Source of the DNA: Henricia sp. BOLD:AAB3569
Lineage: Eukaryota > Echinodermata > Asteroidea > Spinulosida > Echinasteridae
Length of the DNA: 64,000 nt
NCBI GenBank assembly: GCA_037783545.1
Contig: JBBELK010001629.1
Span: 1-64,000, forward strand
Direction of reading: 5' to 3'
The translations under genes and the position numbers were made by a program. Shown here in pieces: positions 50,101 through 61,665 of this stretch. The notes beneath the pieces were generated by a model. It was not told where the DNA came from. It saw only the letters and a list, made by a program, of their open reading frames with translations, and did no database searches. Position 1 is the stretch's first letter. Each line of letters starts with the position of its first letter.

Positions 50101-53100
50101 GTACACACCTCTTTGGGGTACTCCTGAGTTGTGCGCATGCTCAGTCATTCGGACTGTCGTTAACGCACCGCAGTTTGGCTCGGCAATTTGGTCAAAGTGT
50201 GGTCCAAACGTCGGCAAATTTGGAGGTCGAAAAATGTTCCGACGAACTTCAAATTTTGCATGCCCTAAACTCTCTATATTGCGCACTTGTCATAAAAAAT
50301 TGACAGACTTTCGCCGGGAAATGGCAGAGAAATTTTAAAGTTTAGAAAAAACTGGGTTGAGGCTTCCTGACTGCTCTCACGCAAACCGTGGCTGTCTGTA
50401 CACACCTCTTTGGGGTACTCCTGAGTTGTGCGCATGCTCAGTCATTCGGACTGTCGTCAACGCACCGCAGTTTGGCTCGGCAATTTGGTCAAAGTGTGGT
50501 CCAAACGTCGGCAAATTTGGAGGTCGAACAATTTTCCGACGAACTTCAAATTTTGCATGCCCTAAACTCTCTATATTGCGCACTTGTCATAAAAAAATTG
50601 ACAGACTTTCGCCGGGAAATGGCAGAGAAATTTTAAAGTTTAGAAAAAACTGGGTTGAGGCTTCCTGACTGCTCTCACGCAAACCGTGGCTGTCTGTACA
50701 CACCTCTTTGGGGTACTCCTGAGTTGTGCGCATGCTCAGTCATTCGGACTGTCGTTAACGCACCGCAGTTTGGCTCGGCAATTTGGTCAAAGTGTGGTCC
50801 AAACGTCGGCAAATTTGGAGGTCGAAAAATGTTCCGACGAACTTCAAATTTTGCATGCCCTAAACTCTCTATATTGCGCACTTGTCATAACAAATTGACA
50901 GACTTTCGCCAGGAAATGGCAGAGAAATTTCAAAGTTTAGAAAAAACTGGGTTGAGGCTTCCTGACTGCTCTCACGCAAACCGTGGCTGTCTGTACACAC
51001 CTCTTTGGGGTACTCCTGAGTTGTGCGCATGCTCAGTCATTCGGACTGTCGTTAACGCACCGCAGTTTGGCTCGGCAATTTGGTCAAGTGTGGTCCAAAC
51101 GTCGGCAAATTTGGAGGTCGAAAAATGTTCCGACGAACTTCAAATTTTGCATGCCCTAAACTCTCTATATTGCGCACTTGTCATAAAAAAATTGACAGAC
51201 TTTCGCCGGGAAATGGCAGAGAAATTTTAAAGTTTAGAAAAAACTGGGTTGAGGCTTCCTGACTGCTCTCACGCAAACCGTGGCTGTCTGTACACACCTC
51301 TTTGGGGTACTCCTGAGTTGTGCGCATGCTCAGTCATTCGGACTGTCGTTAACGCACCGCAGTTTGGCTCGGCAATTTGGTCAAAGTGTGGTCCAAACGT
51401 CGGCAAATTTGGAGGTTGAAAAATGTTCCGACGAAATTCAAATTTTGCATGCCCTAAACTCTCTATATTGCGCACTTGTCATAAAAAAATGACAGACTTT
51501 CGCCGGGAAATGGCAGAGAAATTTTAAAGTTTAGAAAAAACTGGGTTGAGGCTTCCTGACTGCTCTCACGCAAACCGTGGCTGTCTGTACACACCTCTTT
51601 GGGGTACTCCTGAGTTGTGCGCATGCTCAGTCATTCGGACTGTCGTTAACGCACCGCAGTTTGGCTCGGCAATTTGGTCAAAGTGTGGTCCAAACGTCGG
51701 CAAATTTGGAGGTCGAACAATTTTCCGACGAACTTCAAATTTTGCATGCCCTAAACTCTCTATATTGCGCACTTGTCATAAAAAAATTGACAGACTTTCG
51801 CCGGGAAATGGCAGAGAAATTTTAAAGTTTAGAAAAAACTGGGTTGAGGCTTCCTGACTGCTCTCACGCAAACCGTGGCTGTCTGTACACACCTCTTTGG
51901 GGTACTCCTGAGTTGTGCGCATGCTCAGTCATTCGGACTGTCGTTAACGCACCGCAGTTTGGCTCGGCAATTTGGTCAAAGTGTGGTCCAAACGTCGGCA
52001 AATTTGGAGGTCGAAAAATGTTCCGACGAACTTCAAATTTTGCATGCCCTAAACTCTCTATATTGCGCACTTGTCATAACAAATTGACAGACTTTCGCCA
52101 GGAAATGGCAGAGAAATTTCAAAGTTTAGAAAAAACTGGGTTGAGGCTTCCTGACTGCTCTCACGCAAACCGTGGCTGTCTGTACACACCTCTTTGGGGT
52201 ACTCCTGAGTTGTGCGCATGCTCAGTCAATCGGACTGTCGTTAACGCACCGCAGTTTGGCTCGGCAATTTGGTCAAAGTGTGGTCCAAACGTCGGCAAAT
52301 TTGGAGGTCGAAAAATGTTCCGACGAACTTCAAATTTTGCATGCCCTAAACTCTCTATATTGCGCACTTGTCATAAAAAATTGACAGACTTTCGCCGGGA
52401 AATGGCAGAGAAATTTCAAAGTTTAGAAAAAACTGGGATGAGGCTTCCTGACTGCTCTCACGCAAACCGTGGCTGTCTGTACACACCTCTTTGGGGTACT
52501 CCTGAGTTGTGCGCATGCTCAGTCATTCGGACTGTCGTTAACGCACCGCAGTTTGGCTCGGCAATTTGGTCAAAGTGTGGTCCAAACGTCGGCAAATTTG
52601 GAGGTCGAAAAATGTTCCGACGAACTTCAAATTTTGCATGCCCTAAACTCTCTATATTGCGCACTTGTCATAAAAAAATTGACAGACTTTCGCCGGGAAA
52701 TGGCAGAGAAATTTTAAAGTTTAGAAAAAACTGGGTTGAGGCTTCCTGACTGCTCTCACGCAAACCGTGGCTGTCTGTACACACCTCTTTGGGGTACTCC
52801 TGAGTTGTGCGCATGCTCAGTCATTCGGACTGTCGTTAACGCACCGCAGTTTGGCTCGGCAATTTGGTCAAAGTGTGGTCCAAACGTCGGCAAATTTGGA
52901 GGTCGAAAAATGTTCCGACGAACTTCAAATTTTGCATGCCCTAAACTCTCTATATTGCGCACTTGTCATAAAAAATTGACAGACTTTCGCCGGGAAATGG
53001 CAGAGAAATTTCAAAGTTTAGAAAAAACTGGGTTGAGGCTTCCTGACTGCTCTCACGCAAACCGTGGCTGTCTGTACACACCTCTTTGGGGTACTCCTGA

Positions 53101-55424
53101 GTTGTGCGCATGCTCAGTCATTCGGACTGTCGTTAACGCACCGCAGTTTGGCTCGGCAATTTGGTCAAAGTGTGGTCCAAACGTCGGCAAATTTGGAGGT
53201 CGAAAAATGTTCCGACGAACTTCAAATTTTGCATGCCCTAAACTCTCTATAGTGCGCACTTGTCATAAAAAAATTTACAGACTTTCGCGGGGAAATGGCA
53301 GAGAAATTTTAAAGTTTAGAAAAAACTGGGTTGAGGCTTCCTGACTGCTCTCACGCAAACCGTGGCTGTCTGTACACACCTCTTTGGGGTACTCCTGAGT
53401 TGTGCGCATGCTCAGTCATTCGGACTGTCGTTAACGCACCGCAGTTTGGCTCGGCAATTTGGTCAAAGTGTGGTCCAAACGTCGGCAAATTTGGAGGTCG
53501 AAAAATGTTCCGACGAACTTCAAATTTTGCATGCCCTAAACTCTCTATATTGCGCACTTGTCATAACAAATTGACAGACTTTCGCCGGGAAATGGCAGAG
53601 AAATTTCAAAGTTTAGAAAAAACTGGGTTGAGGCTTCCTGACTGCTCTCACGCAAACCGTGGCTGTCTGTACACACCTCTTTGGGGTACTCCTGAGTTGT
53701 GCGCATGCTCAGTCATTCGGACTGTCGTTAACGCACCGCAGTTTGGCTCGGCAATTTGGTCAAAGTGTGGTCCAAACGTCGGCAAATTTGGAGGTCGAAA
53801 AATGTTCCGACGAACTTCAAATTTTGCATGCCCTAAACTCTCTATATTGCGCACTTGTCATAAAAAAATTGACAGACTTTCGCCGGGAAATGGCAGAGAA
53901 ATTTTAAAGTTTAGAAAAAAACTGGGTTGAGGCTTCCTGACTGCTCTCACGCAAACCGTGGCTGTCTGTACACACCTCTTTGGGGTACTCCTGAGTTGTG
54001 CGCATGCTCAGTCATTCGGACTGTCGTTAACGCACCGCAGTTTGGCTCGGCAATTTGGTCAAAGTGTGGTCCAAACGTCGGCAAATTTGGAGGTCGAAAA
54101 ATGTTCCGACGAACTTCAAATTTTGCATGCCCTAAACTCTCTATATTGCGCACTTGTCATACAAAATTGACAGACTTTCGCCGGGAAATGGCAGAGAAAT
54201 TTCAAAGTTTAGAAAAAACTGGGTTGAGGCTTCCTGACTGCTCTCACGCAAACCGTGGCTGTCTGTACACACCTCTTTGGGGTACTCCTGAGTTGTGCGC
54301 ATGCTCAGTCATTCGGACTGTCGTTAACGCACCGCAGTTTGGCTCGGCAATTTGGTCAAAGTGTGGTCCAAACGTCGGCAAATTTGGAGGTCGAAAAATG
54401 TTCCGACGAACTTCAAATTTTGCATGCCCTAAACTCTATATATTGCGCACTTGTCATAAACAATTGACAGACTTTCGCCGGGAAATGGCAGAGAAATTTC
54501 AAAGTTTAGAAAAAACTGGGATGAGGCTTCCTGACTGCTCTCACGCAAACCGTGGCTGTCTGTACACACCTCTTTGGGGTACTCCTGAGTTGTGCGCATG
54601 CTCAGTCATTCGGACTGTCGTTAACGCACCGCAGTTTGGCTCGGCAATTTGGTCAAAGTGTGGTCCAAACGTCGGCAAATTTGGAGGTCGAAAAATGTTC
54701 CGACGAACTTCAAATTTTGCATGCCCTAAACTCTCTATATTGCGCACTTGTCATAAAAAAATTGACAGACTTTCGCCGGGAAATGGCAGAGAAATTTTAA
54801 AGTTTAGAAAAAACTGGGTTGAGGCTTCCTGACTGCTCTCACGCAAACCGTGGCTGTCTGTACACACCTCTTTGGGGTACTCCTGAGTTGTGCGCATGCT
54901 CAGTCATTCGGACTGTCGTTAACGCACCGCAGTTTGGCTCGGCAATTTGGTCAAAGTGTGGTCCAAACGTCGGCAAATTTGGAGGTCGAAAAATGTTAAG
55001 ACGAACTTCAAATTTTGCATGCCCTAAACTCTCTATATTGCGCACTTGTCATAAAAAAATTGACAGACTTTCGCCGGGAAATGGCAGAGAAATTTCAAAG
55101 TTTAGAAAAAACTGGGTTGAGGCTTCCTGACTGCTCTCACGCAAACCGTGGCTGTCTGTACACACCTCTTTGGGGTACTCCTGAGTTGTGCGCATGCTCA
55201 GTCATTCGGACTGTCGTTAACGCACCGCAGTTTGGCTCGGCAATTTGGTCAAAGTGTGGTCCAAACGTCGGCAAATTTGGAGGTCGAAAAATGTTCCGAC
55301 GAACTTCAAATTTTGCATGCCCTAAACTCTCTATATTGCGCACTTGTCATAAAAAATTGACAGACTTTCGCCGGGAAATGGCAGAGAAATTTCAAAGTTT
55401 AGAAAAAACTGGGTTGAGGCTTCC
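41164..55424 (+). repeat. Indel-rich, mosaic satellite domain
   Basis: Monomers here run from 295 to 299 bp, against a near-constant 297-298 bp elsewhere. Examples of 1-bp indels: GACTGCCTCACG (41166), CGCTACCGC (41257), GTGTGTCC (42777), CGAAAATGTT (43106, 44880 and 45177), CACGCAGTTT (44818), TTCGGCCGGG (45257), GCATGCCTAAAC (46100 and 46396), TTCGGGACTG (47470) and GCTGCAGTC (47759). A recurring GAAATTTTAAAG change creates stops at several unit ends. Marker combinations recur: GTCGTCAACG with CGAACAATTTT in units 47096, 47988 and 50368, and CGAACAATTTT alone in 51557. Copies are therefore related by local duplication even though no clean period was resolved. Confidence 0.85.
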
Positions 55425-55722
55425 TGACTGCTCTCACGCAAACCGTGGCTGTCTGTACACACCTCTTTGGGGTACTCCTGAGTTGTACGCATGCTCAGTC
55501 ATTCGGACTGTCGTTAACGCACCGCAGTTTGGCTCGGCAATTTGGTCAAAGTGTGGTCCAAACGTCGGGAAATTTGGAGGTCGACAAATGTTCCGACGAA
55601 CTTCAAATTTTGCATGCCCTAAACTCTCTATATTGCGCACTTGTCATAAAAAATTGACAGACTTTCGCCAGGAAATGGCAGAGACATTTCAAAGTTTAGA
55701 AAAAAACTGGGTTGAGGCTTCC
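55425..55722 (+). repeat. Last unit of a preceding nine-monomer HOR copy
   Basis: Carries GTTGTACGC, GTCGGGAAA, CGCCAGG, GAGACATTT and an A7 end, the same set as the closing unit of the next block at 58100. A private CGACAAATG is also present. It marks the left edge of the 9/11-monomer domain; the rest of this copy is not recognisable to its left. Confidence 0.75.
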
Positions 55723-58397
55723 TGACTGCTCTCACGCAAACCGTGGCTGTCTGTATACACCTCTTTGGGGTACTCCTGAGTTGTGCGCATGCTCAGTCAT
55801 TCGGACTGTCGTTAACGCACCGCAGTTTGGCTCGGCAATTTGGTCAAAGTGTGGTCCAAACGTCGGCAAATTTGGAGGTCGAAAAATGTTCCGACGAACT
55901 TCAAATTTTGCATGCCCTAAACTCTCTATATTGCGCACTTGTCATAAACAATTGACAGACTTTCGCCGGGAAATGGCAGAGAAATTTCAAAGTTTAGAAA
56001 AAACTGGGTTGAGGCTTCCTGACTGCTCTCACGCAAACCGTGGCTGTCTGTACACACCTCTTTGGGGTACTCCTGAGTTGTGCGCATGCTCAGTCATTCG
56101 GACTGTCGTTAACGCACCGCAGTTTGGCTCGGCAATTTGGTCAAAGTGTGGTCCAAACGTCGGCAAATTTGGAGGTCGAAAAATGTTCCGACGAACTTCA
56201 AATTTTGCATGCCCTAAACTCTCTATATTGCGCACTTGTCATAAAAAATTGACAGACTTTCGCCGGGAAATGGCAGAGAAATTTCAAAGTTTAGAAAAAA
56301 CTGGGTTGAGGCTTCCTGACTGCTCTCACGCAAACCGTGGCTGTCTGTACACACCTCTTTGGGGTACTCCTGAGTTGTGCGCATGCTCAGTCATTCGGAC
56401 TGTCGTTAACGCACCGCAGTTTGGCTCGGCAATTTGGTCAAAGTGTGGTCCAAACGTCGGCAAATTTGGAGGTCGAAAAATGTTCCGACGAACTTCAAAT
56501 TTTGCATGCCCTAAACTCTCTATATTGCGCACTTGTCATAAAAAATTGACAGACTTTCGCCGGGAAATGGCAGAGAAATGTCAAAGTTTAGAAAAAACTG
56601 GGTTGAGGCTTCCTGACTGCTCTCACGCAAACCGTGGCTGTCTGTACACACCTCTTTGGGGTACTCCTGAGTTGTGCGCATGCTCAGTCATTCGGACTGT
56701 CGTTAACGCACCGCAGTTTGGCTCGGCAATTTGGTCAAAGTGTGGTCCAAACGTCGGCAAATTTGGAGGTCGAAAAATGTTCCGACGAACTTCAAATTTT
56801 GCATGCCCTAAACTCTCTATATTGCGCACTTGTCATAAAAAATTGACAGACTTTCGCCGGGAAATGGCAGAGAAATTGTAAAGTTTAGAAAAAACTGGGT
56901 TGAGGCTTCCTGACTGCTCTCACGCAAACCGTGGCTGTCTGTACACACCTCTTTGGGGTACTCCTGAGTTGTGCGCATGCTCAGTCATTCGGACTGTCGT
57001 TAACGCACCGCAGTTTGGCTCGGCAATTTGGTCAAAGTGTGGTCCAAACGTCGGCAAATTTGGAGGTCGAAAAATGTTCCGACGAACTTCAAATTTTGCA
57101 TGCCCTAAACTCTCTATATTGCGCACTTGTCATAAACAATTGACAGACTTTCGCCGGGAAATGGCAGAGAAATTTCAAAGTTTAGAAAAAACTGGGTTGA
57201 GGCTTCCTGACTGCTCTCACGCAAACCGTGGCTGTCTGTACACACCTCTTTGGGGTACTCCTGAGTTGTGCGCATGCTCAGTCATTCGGACTGTCGTTAA
57301 CGCACCGCAGTTTGGCTCGGCAATTTGGTCAAAGTGTGGTCCAAACGTCGGCAAATTTGGAGGTCGAAAAATGTTCCGACGAACTTCAAATTTTGCATGC
57401 CCTAAACTCTCTATATTGCGCACTTGTCATAAAAAATTGACAGACTTTCGCCGGGAAATGGCAGAGAAATTTCAAAGTTTAGAAAAAACTGGGTTGAGGC
57501 TTCCTGACTGCTCTCACGCAAACCGTGGCTGTCTGTACACACCTCTTTGGGGTACTCCTGAGTTGTGCGCATGCTCAGTCATTCGGACTGTCGTTAACGC
57601 ACCGCAGTTTGGCTCGGCAATTTGGTCAAAGTGTGGTCCAAACGTCGGCAAATTTGGAGGTCGAAAAATGTTCCGACGAACTTCAAATTTTGCATGCCCT
57701 AAACTCTCTATATTGCGCACTTGTCATAAAAAATTGACAGACTTTCGCCGGGAAATGGCAGAGAAATTTCAAAGTTTAGAAAAAAACTGGGTTGAGGCTT
57801 CCTGACTGCTCTCACGCAAACCGTGGCTGTCTGTACACACCTCTTTGGGGTACTCCTGAGTTGTACGCATGCTCAGTCATTCGGACTGTCGTTAACGCAC
57901 CGCAGTTTGGCTCGGCAATTTGGTCAAAGTGTGGTCCAAACGTCGGCAAATTTGGAGGTCGAAAAATGTTCCGACGAACTTCAAATTTTGCATGCCCTAA
58001 ACTCTCTATATTGCGCACTTGTCATAAAAAATTGACAGACTTTCGCCGGGAAATGGCAGAGAAATTTCAAAGTTTAGAAAAAACTGGGTTGAGGCTTCCT
58101 GACTGCTCTCACGCAAACCGTGGCTGTCTGTACACACCTCTTTGGGGTACTCCTGAGTTGTACGCATGCTCAGTCATTCGGACTGTCGTTAACGCACCGC
58201 AGTTTGGCTCGGCAATTTGGTCAAAGTGTGGTCCAAACGTCGGGAAATTTGGAGGTCGAAAAATGTTCCGACGAACTTCAAATTTTGCATGCCCTAAACT
58301 CTCTATATTGCGCACTTGTCATAAAAAATTGACAGACTTTCGCCAGGAAATGGCAGAGACATTTCAAAGTTTAGAAAAAAACTGGGTTGAGGCTTCC
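55723..58397 (+). repeat. Nine-monomer HOR (2675 bp)
   Basis: Ordered units: 55723 (CTGTATACACC, AAACAATTG), 56020 (consensus), 56317 (GAAATGTCAAAG), 56614 (GAAATTGTAAAG), 56911 (AAACAATTG), 57208 (consensus), 57505 (A7 end), 57803 (GTTGTACGC) and 58100 (GTTGTACGC, GTCGGGAAA, CGCCAGG, GAGACATTT, A7 end). The first five types return in order at 58398 and again at 61666. Two 298-bp units account for the 2 bp over nine times 297. Confidence 0.9.
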
Positions 58398-61300
58398 TGA
58401 CTGCTCTCACGCAAACCGTGGCTGTCTGTATACACCTCTTTGGGGTACTCCTGAGTTGTGCGCATGCTCAGTCATTCGGACTGTCGTTAACGCACCGCAG
58501 TTTGGCTCGGCAATTTGGTCAAAGTGTGGTCCAAACGTCGGCAAATTTGGAGGTCGAAAAATGTTCCGACGAACTTCAAATTTTGCATGCCCTAAACTCT
58601 CTATATTGCGCACTTGTCATAAACAATTGACAGACTTTCGCCGGGAAATGGCAGAGAAATTTCAAAGTTTAGAAAAAACTGGGTTGAGGCTTCCTGACTG
58701 CTCTCACGCAAACCGTGGCTGTCTGTACACACCTCTTTGGGGTACTCCTGAGTTGTGCGCATGCTCAGTCATTCGGACTGTCGTTAACGCACCGCAGTTT
58801 GGCTCGGCAATTTGGTCAAAGTGTGGTCCAAACGTCGGCAAATTTGGAGGTCGAAAAATGTTCCGACGAACTTCAAATTTTGCATGCCCTAAACTCTCTA
58901 TATTGCGCACTTGTCATAAAAAATTGACAGACTTTCGCCGGGAAATGGCAGAGAAATTTCAAAGTTTAGAAAAAACTGGGTTGAGGCTTCCTGACTGCTC
59001 TCACGCAAACCGTGGCTGTCTGTACACACCTCTTTGGGGTACTCCTGAGTTGTGCGCATGCTCAGTCATTCGGACTGTCGTTAACGCACCGCAGTTTGGC
59101 TCGGCAATTTGGTCAAAGTGTGGTCCAAACGTCGGCAAATTTGGAGGTCGAAAAATGTTCCGACGAACTTCAAATTTTGCATGCCCTAAACTCTCTATAT
59201 TGCGCACTTGTCATAAAAAATTGACAGACTTTCGCCGGGAAATGGCAGAGAAATGTCAAAGTTTAGAAAAAACTGGGTTGAGGCTTCCTGACTGCTCTCA
59301 CGCAAACCGTGGCTGTCTGTACACACCTCTTTGGGGTACTCCTGAGTTGTGCGCATGCTCAGTCATTCGGACTGTCGTTAACGCACCGCAGTTTGGCTCG
59401 GCAATTTGGTCAAAGTGTGGTCCAAACGTCGGCAAATTTGGAGGTCGAAAAATGTTCCGACGAACTTCAAATTTTGCATGCCCTAAACTCTCTATATTGC
59501 GCACTTGTCATAAAAAATTGACAGACTTTCGCCGGGAAATGGCAGAGAAATTGTAAAGTTTAGAAAAAACTGGGTTGAGGCTTCCTGACTGCTCTCACGC
59601 AAACCGTGGCTGTCTGTACACACCTCTTTGGGGTACTCCTGAGTTGTGCGCATGCTCAGTCATTCGGACTGTCGTTAACGCACCGCAGTTTGGCTCGGCA
59701 ATTTGGTCAAAGTGTGGTCCAAACGTCGGCAAATTTGGAGGTCGAAAAATGTTCCGACGAACTTCAAATTTTGCATGCCCTAAACTCTCTATATTGCGCA
59801 CTTGTCATAAACAATTGACAGACTTTCGCCGGGAAATGGCAGAGAAATTTCAAAGTTTAGAAAAAACTGGGTTGAGGCTTCCTGACTGCTCTCACGCAAA
59901 CCGTGGCTGTCTGTACACACCTCTTTGGGGTACTCCTGAGTTGTGCGCATGCTCAGTCATTCGGACTGTCGTTAACGCACCGCAGTTTGGCTCGGCAATT
60001 TGGTCAAAGTGTGGTCCAAACGTCGGCAAATTTGGAGGTCGAAAAATGTTCCGACGAACTTCAAATTTTGCATGCCCTAAACTCTCTATATTGCGCACTT
60101 GTCATAAAAAATTGACAGACTTTCGCCGGGAAATGGCAGAGAAATTTCAAAGTTTAGAAAAAACTGGGTTGAGGCTTCCTGACTGCTCTCACGCAAACCG
60201 TGGCTGTCTGTACACACCTCTTTGGGGTACTCCTGAGTTGTGCGCATGCTCAGTCATTCGGACTGTCGTTAACGCACCGCAGTTTGGCTCGGCAATTTGG
60301 TCAAAGTGTGGTCCAAACGTCGGCAAATTTGGAGGTCGAAAAATGTTCCGACGAACTTCAAATTTTGCATGCCCTAAACTCTCTATATTGCGCACTTGTC
60401 ATAAAAAATTGACAGACTTTCGCTGGGAAATGGCAGAGAAATTTCAAAGTTTAGAAAAAACTGGGTTGAGGCTTCCTGACTGCTCTCACGCAAACCGTGG
60501 CTGTCTGTACACACCTCTTTGGGGTACTCCTGAGTTGTGCGCATGCTCAGTCATTCGGACTGTCGTTAACGCACCGCAGTTTGGCTCGGCAATTTGGTCA
60601 AAGTGTGGTCCAAACGTCGGCAAATTTGGAGGTCGAAAAATGTTCCGACGAACTTCAAATTTTGCATGCCCTAAACTCTCTATATTGCGCACTTGTCATA
60701 AAAAATTGACAGACTTTCGCCGGGAAATGGCAGAGAAATTTCAAAGTTTAGAAAAAACTGGGTTGAGGCTTCCTGACTGCTCTCACGCAAACCGTGGCTG
60801 TCTGTACACACCTCTTTGGGGTACTCCTGAGTTGTGCGCATGCTCAGTCATTCGGACTGTCGTTAACGCACCGCAGTTTGGCTCGGCAATTTGGTCAAAG
60901 TGTGGTCCAAACGTCGGCAAATTTGGAGGTCGAAAAATGTTCCGACGAACTTCAAATTTTGCATGCCCTAAACTCTCTATATTGCGCACTTGTCATAAAA
61001 AATTGACAGACTTTCGCCGGGAAATGGCAGAGAAATTGTAAAGTTTAGAAAAAACTGGGTTGAGGCTTCCTGACTGCTCTCACGCAAACCGTGGCTGTCT
61101 GTACACACCTCTTTGGGGTACTCCTGAGTTGTGCGCATGCTCAGTCATTCGGACTGTCGTTAACGCACCGCAGTTTGGCTCGGCAATTTGGTCAAAGTGT
61201 GGTCCAAACGTCGGCAAATTTGGAGGTCGAAAAATGTTCCGACGAACTTCAAATTTTGCATGCCCTAAACTCTCTATATTGCGCACTTGTCATAAACAAT

Positions 61301-61665
61301 TGACAGACTTTCGCCGGGAAATGGCAGAGAAATTTCAAAGTTTAGAAAAAACTGGGTTGAGGCTTCCTGACTGCTCTCACGCAAACCGTGGCTGTCTGTA
61401 CACACCTCTTTGGGGTACTCCTGAGTTGTGCGCATGCTCAGTCATTCGGACTGTCGTTAACGCACCGCAGTTTGGCTCGGCAATTTGGTCAAAGTGTGGT
61501 CCAAACGTCGGGAAATTTGGAGGTCGAAAAATGTTCCAACGAACTTCAAATTTTGCATGCCCTAAACTCTCTATATTGCGCACTTGTCATAAAAAATTGA
61601 CAGACTTTCGCCAGGAAATGGCAGAGACATTTCAAAGTTTAGAAAAAAACTGGGTTGAGGCTTCC
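58398..61665 (+). repeat. Eleven-monomer variant of the nine-monomer HOR (3268 bp)
   Basis: Starts with the same five types (CTGTATACACC 58398, consensus, GAAATGTC 58992, GAAATTGTAAAG 59289, AAACAATTG 59586). It continues with a consensus unit (59883), a private CGCTGGG unit (60180), a consensus unit (60477), a second GAAATTGTAAAG unit (60774), a second AAACAATTG unit (61071), and a closing unit at 61368 (GTCGGGAAA, private TTCCAACG, CGCCAGG, GAGACATTT, A7). The GTTGTACGC change of the previous copy is absent. The repeated GAAATTGTAAAG then AAACAATTG pair, 1485 bp apart, points to an internal duplication. Confidence 0.85.
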
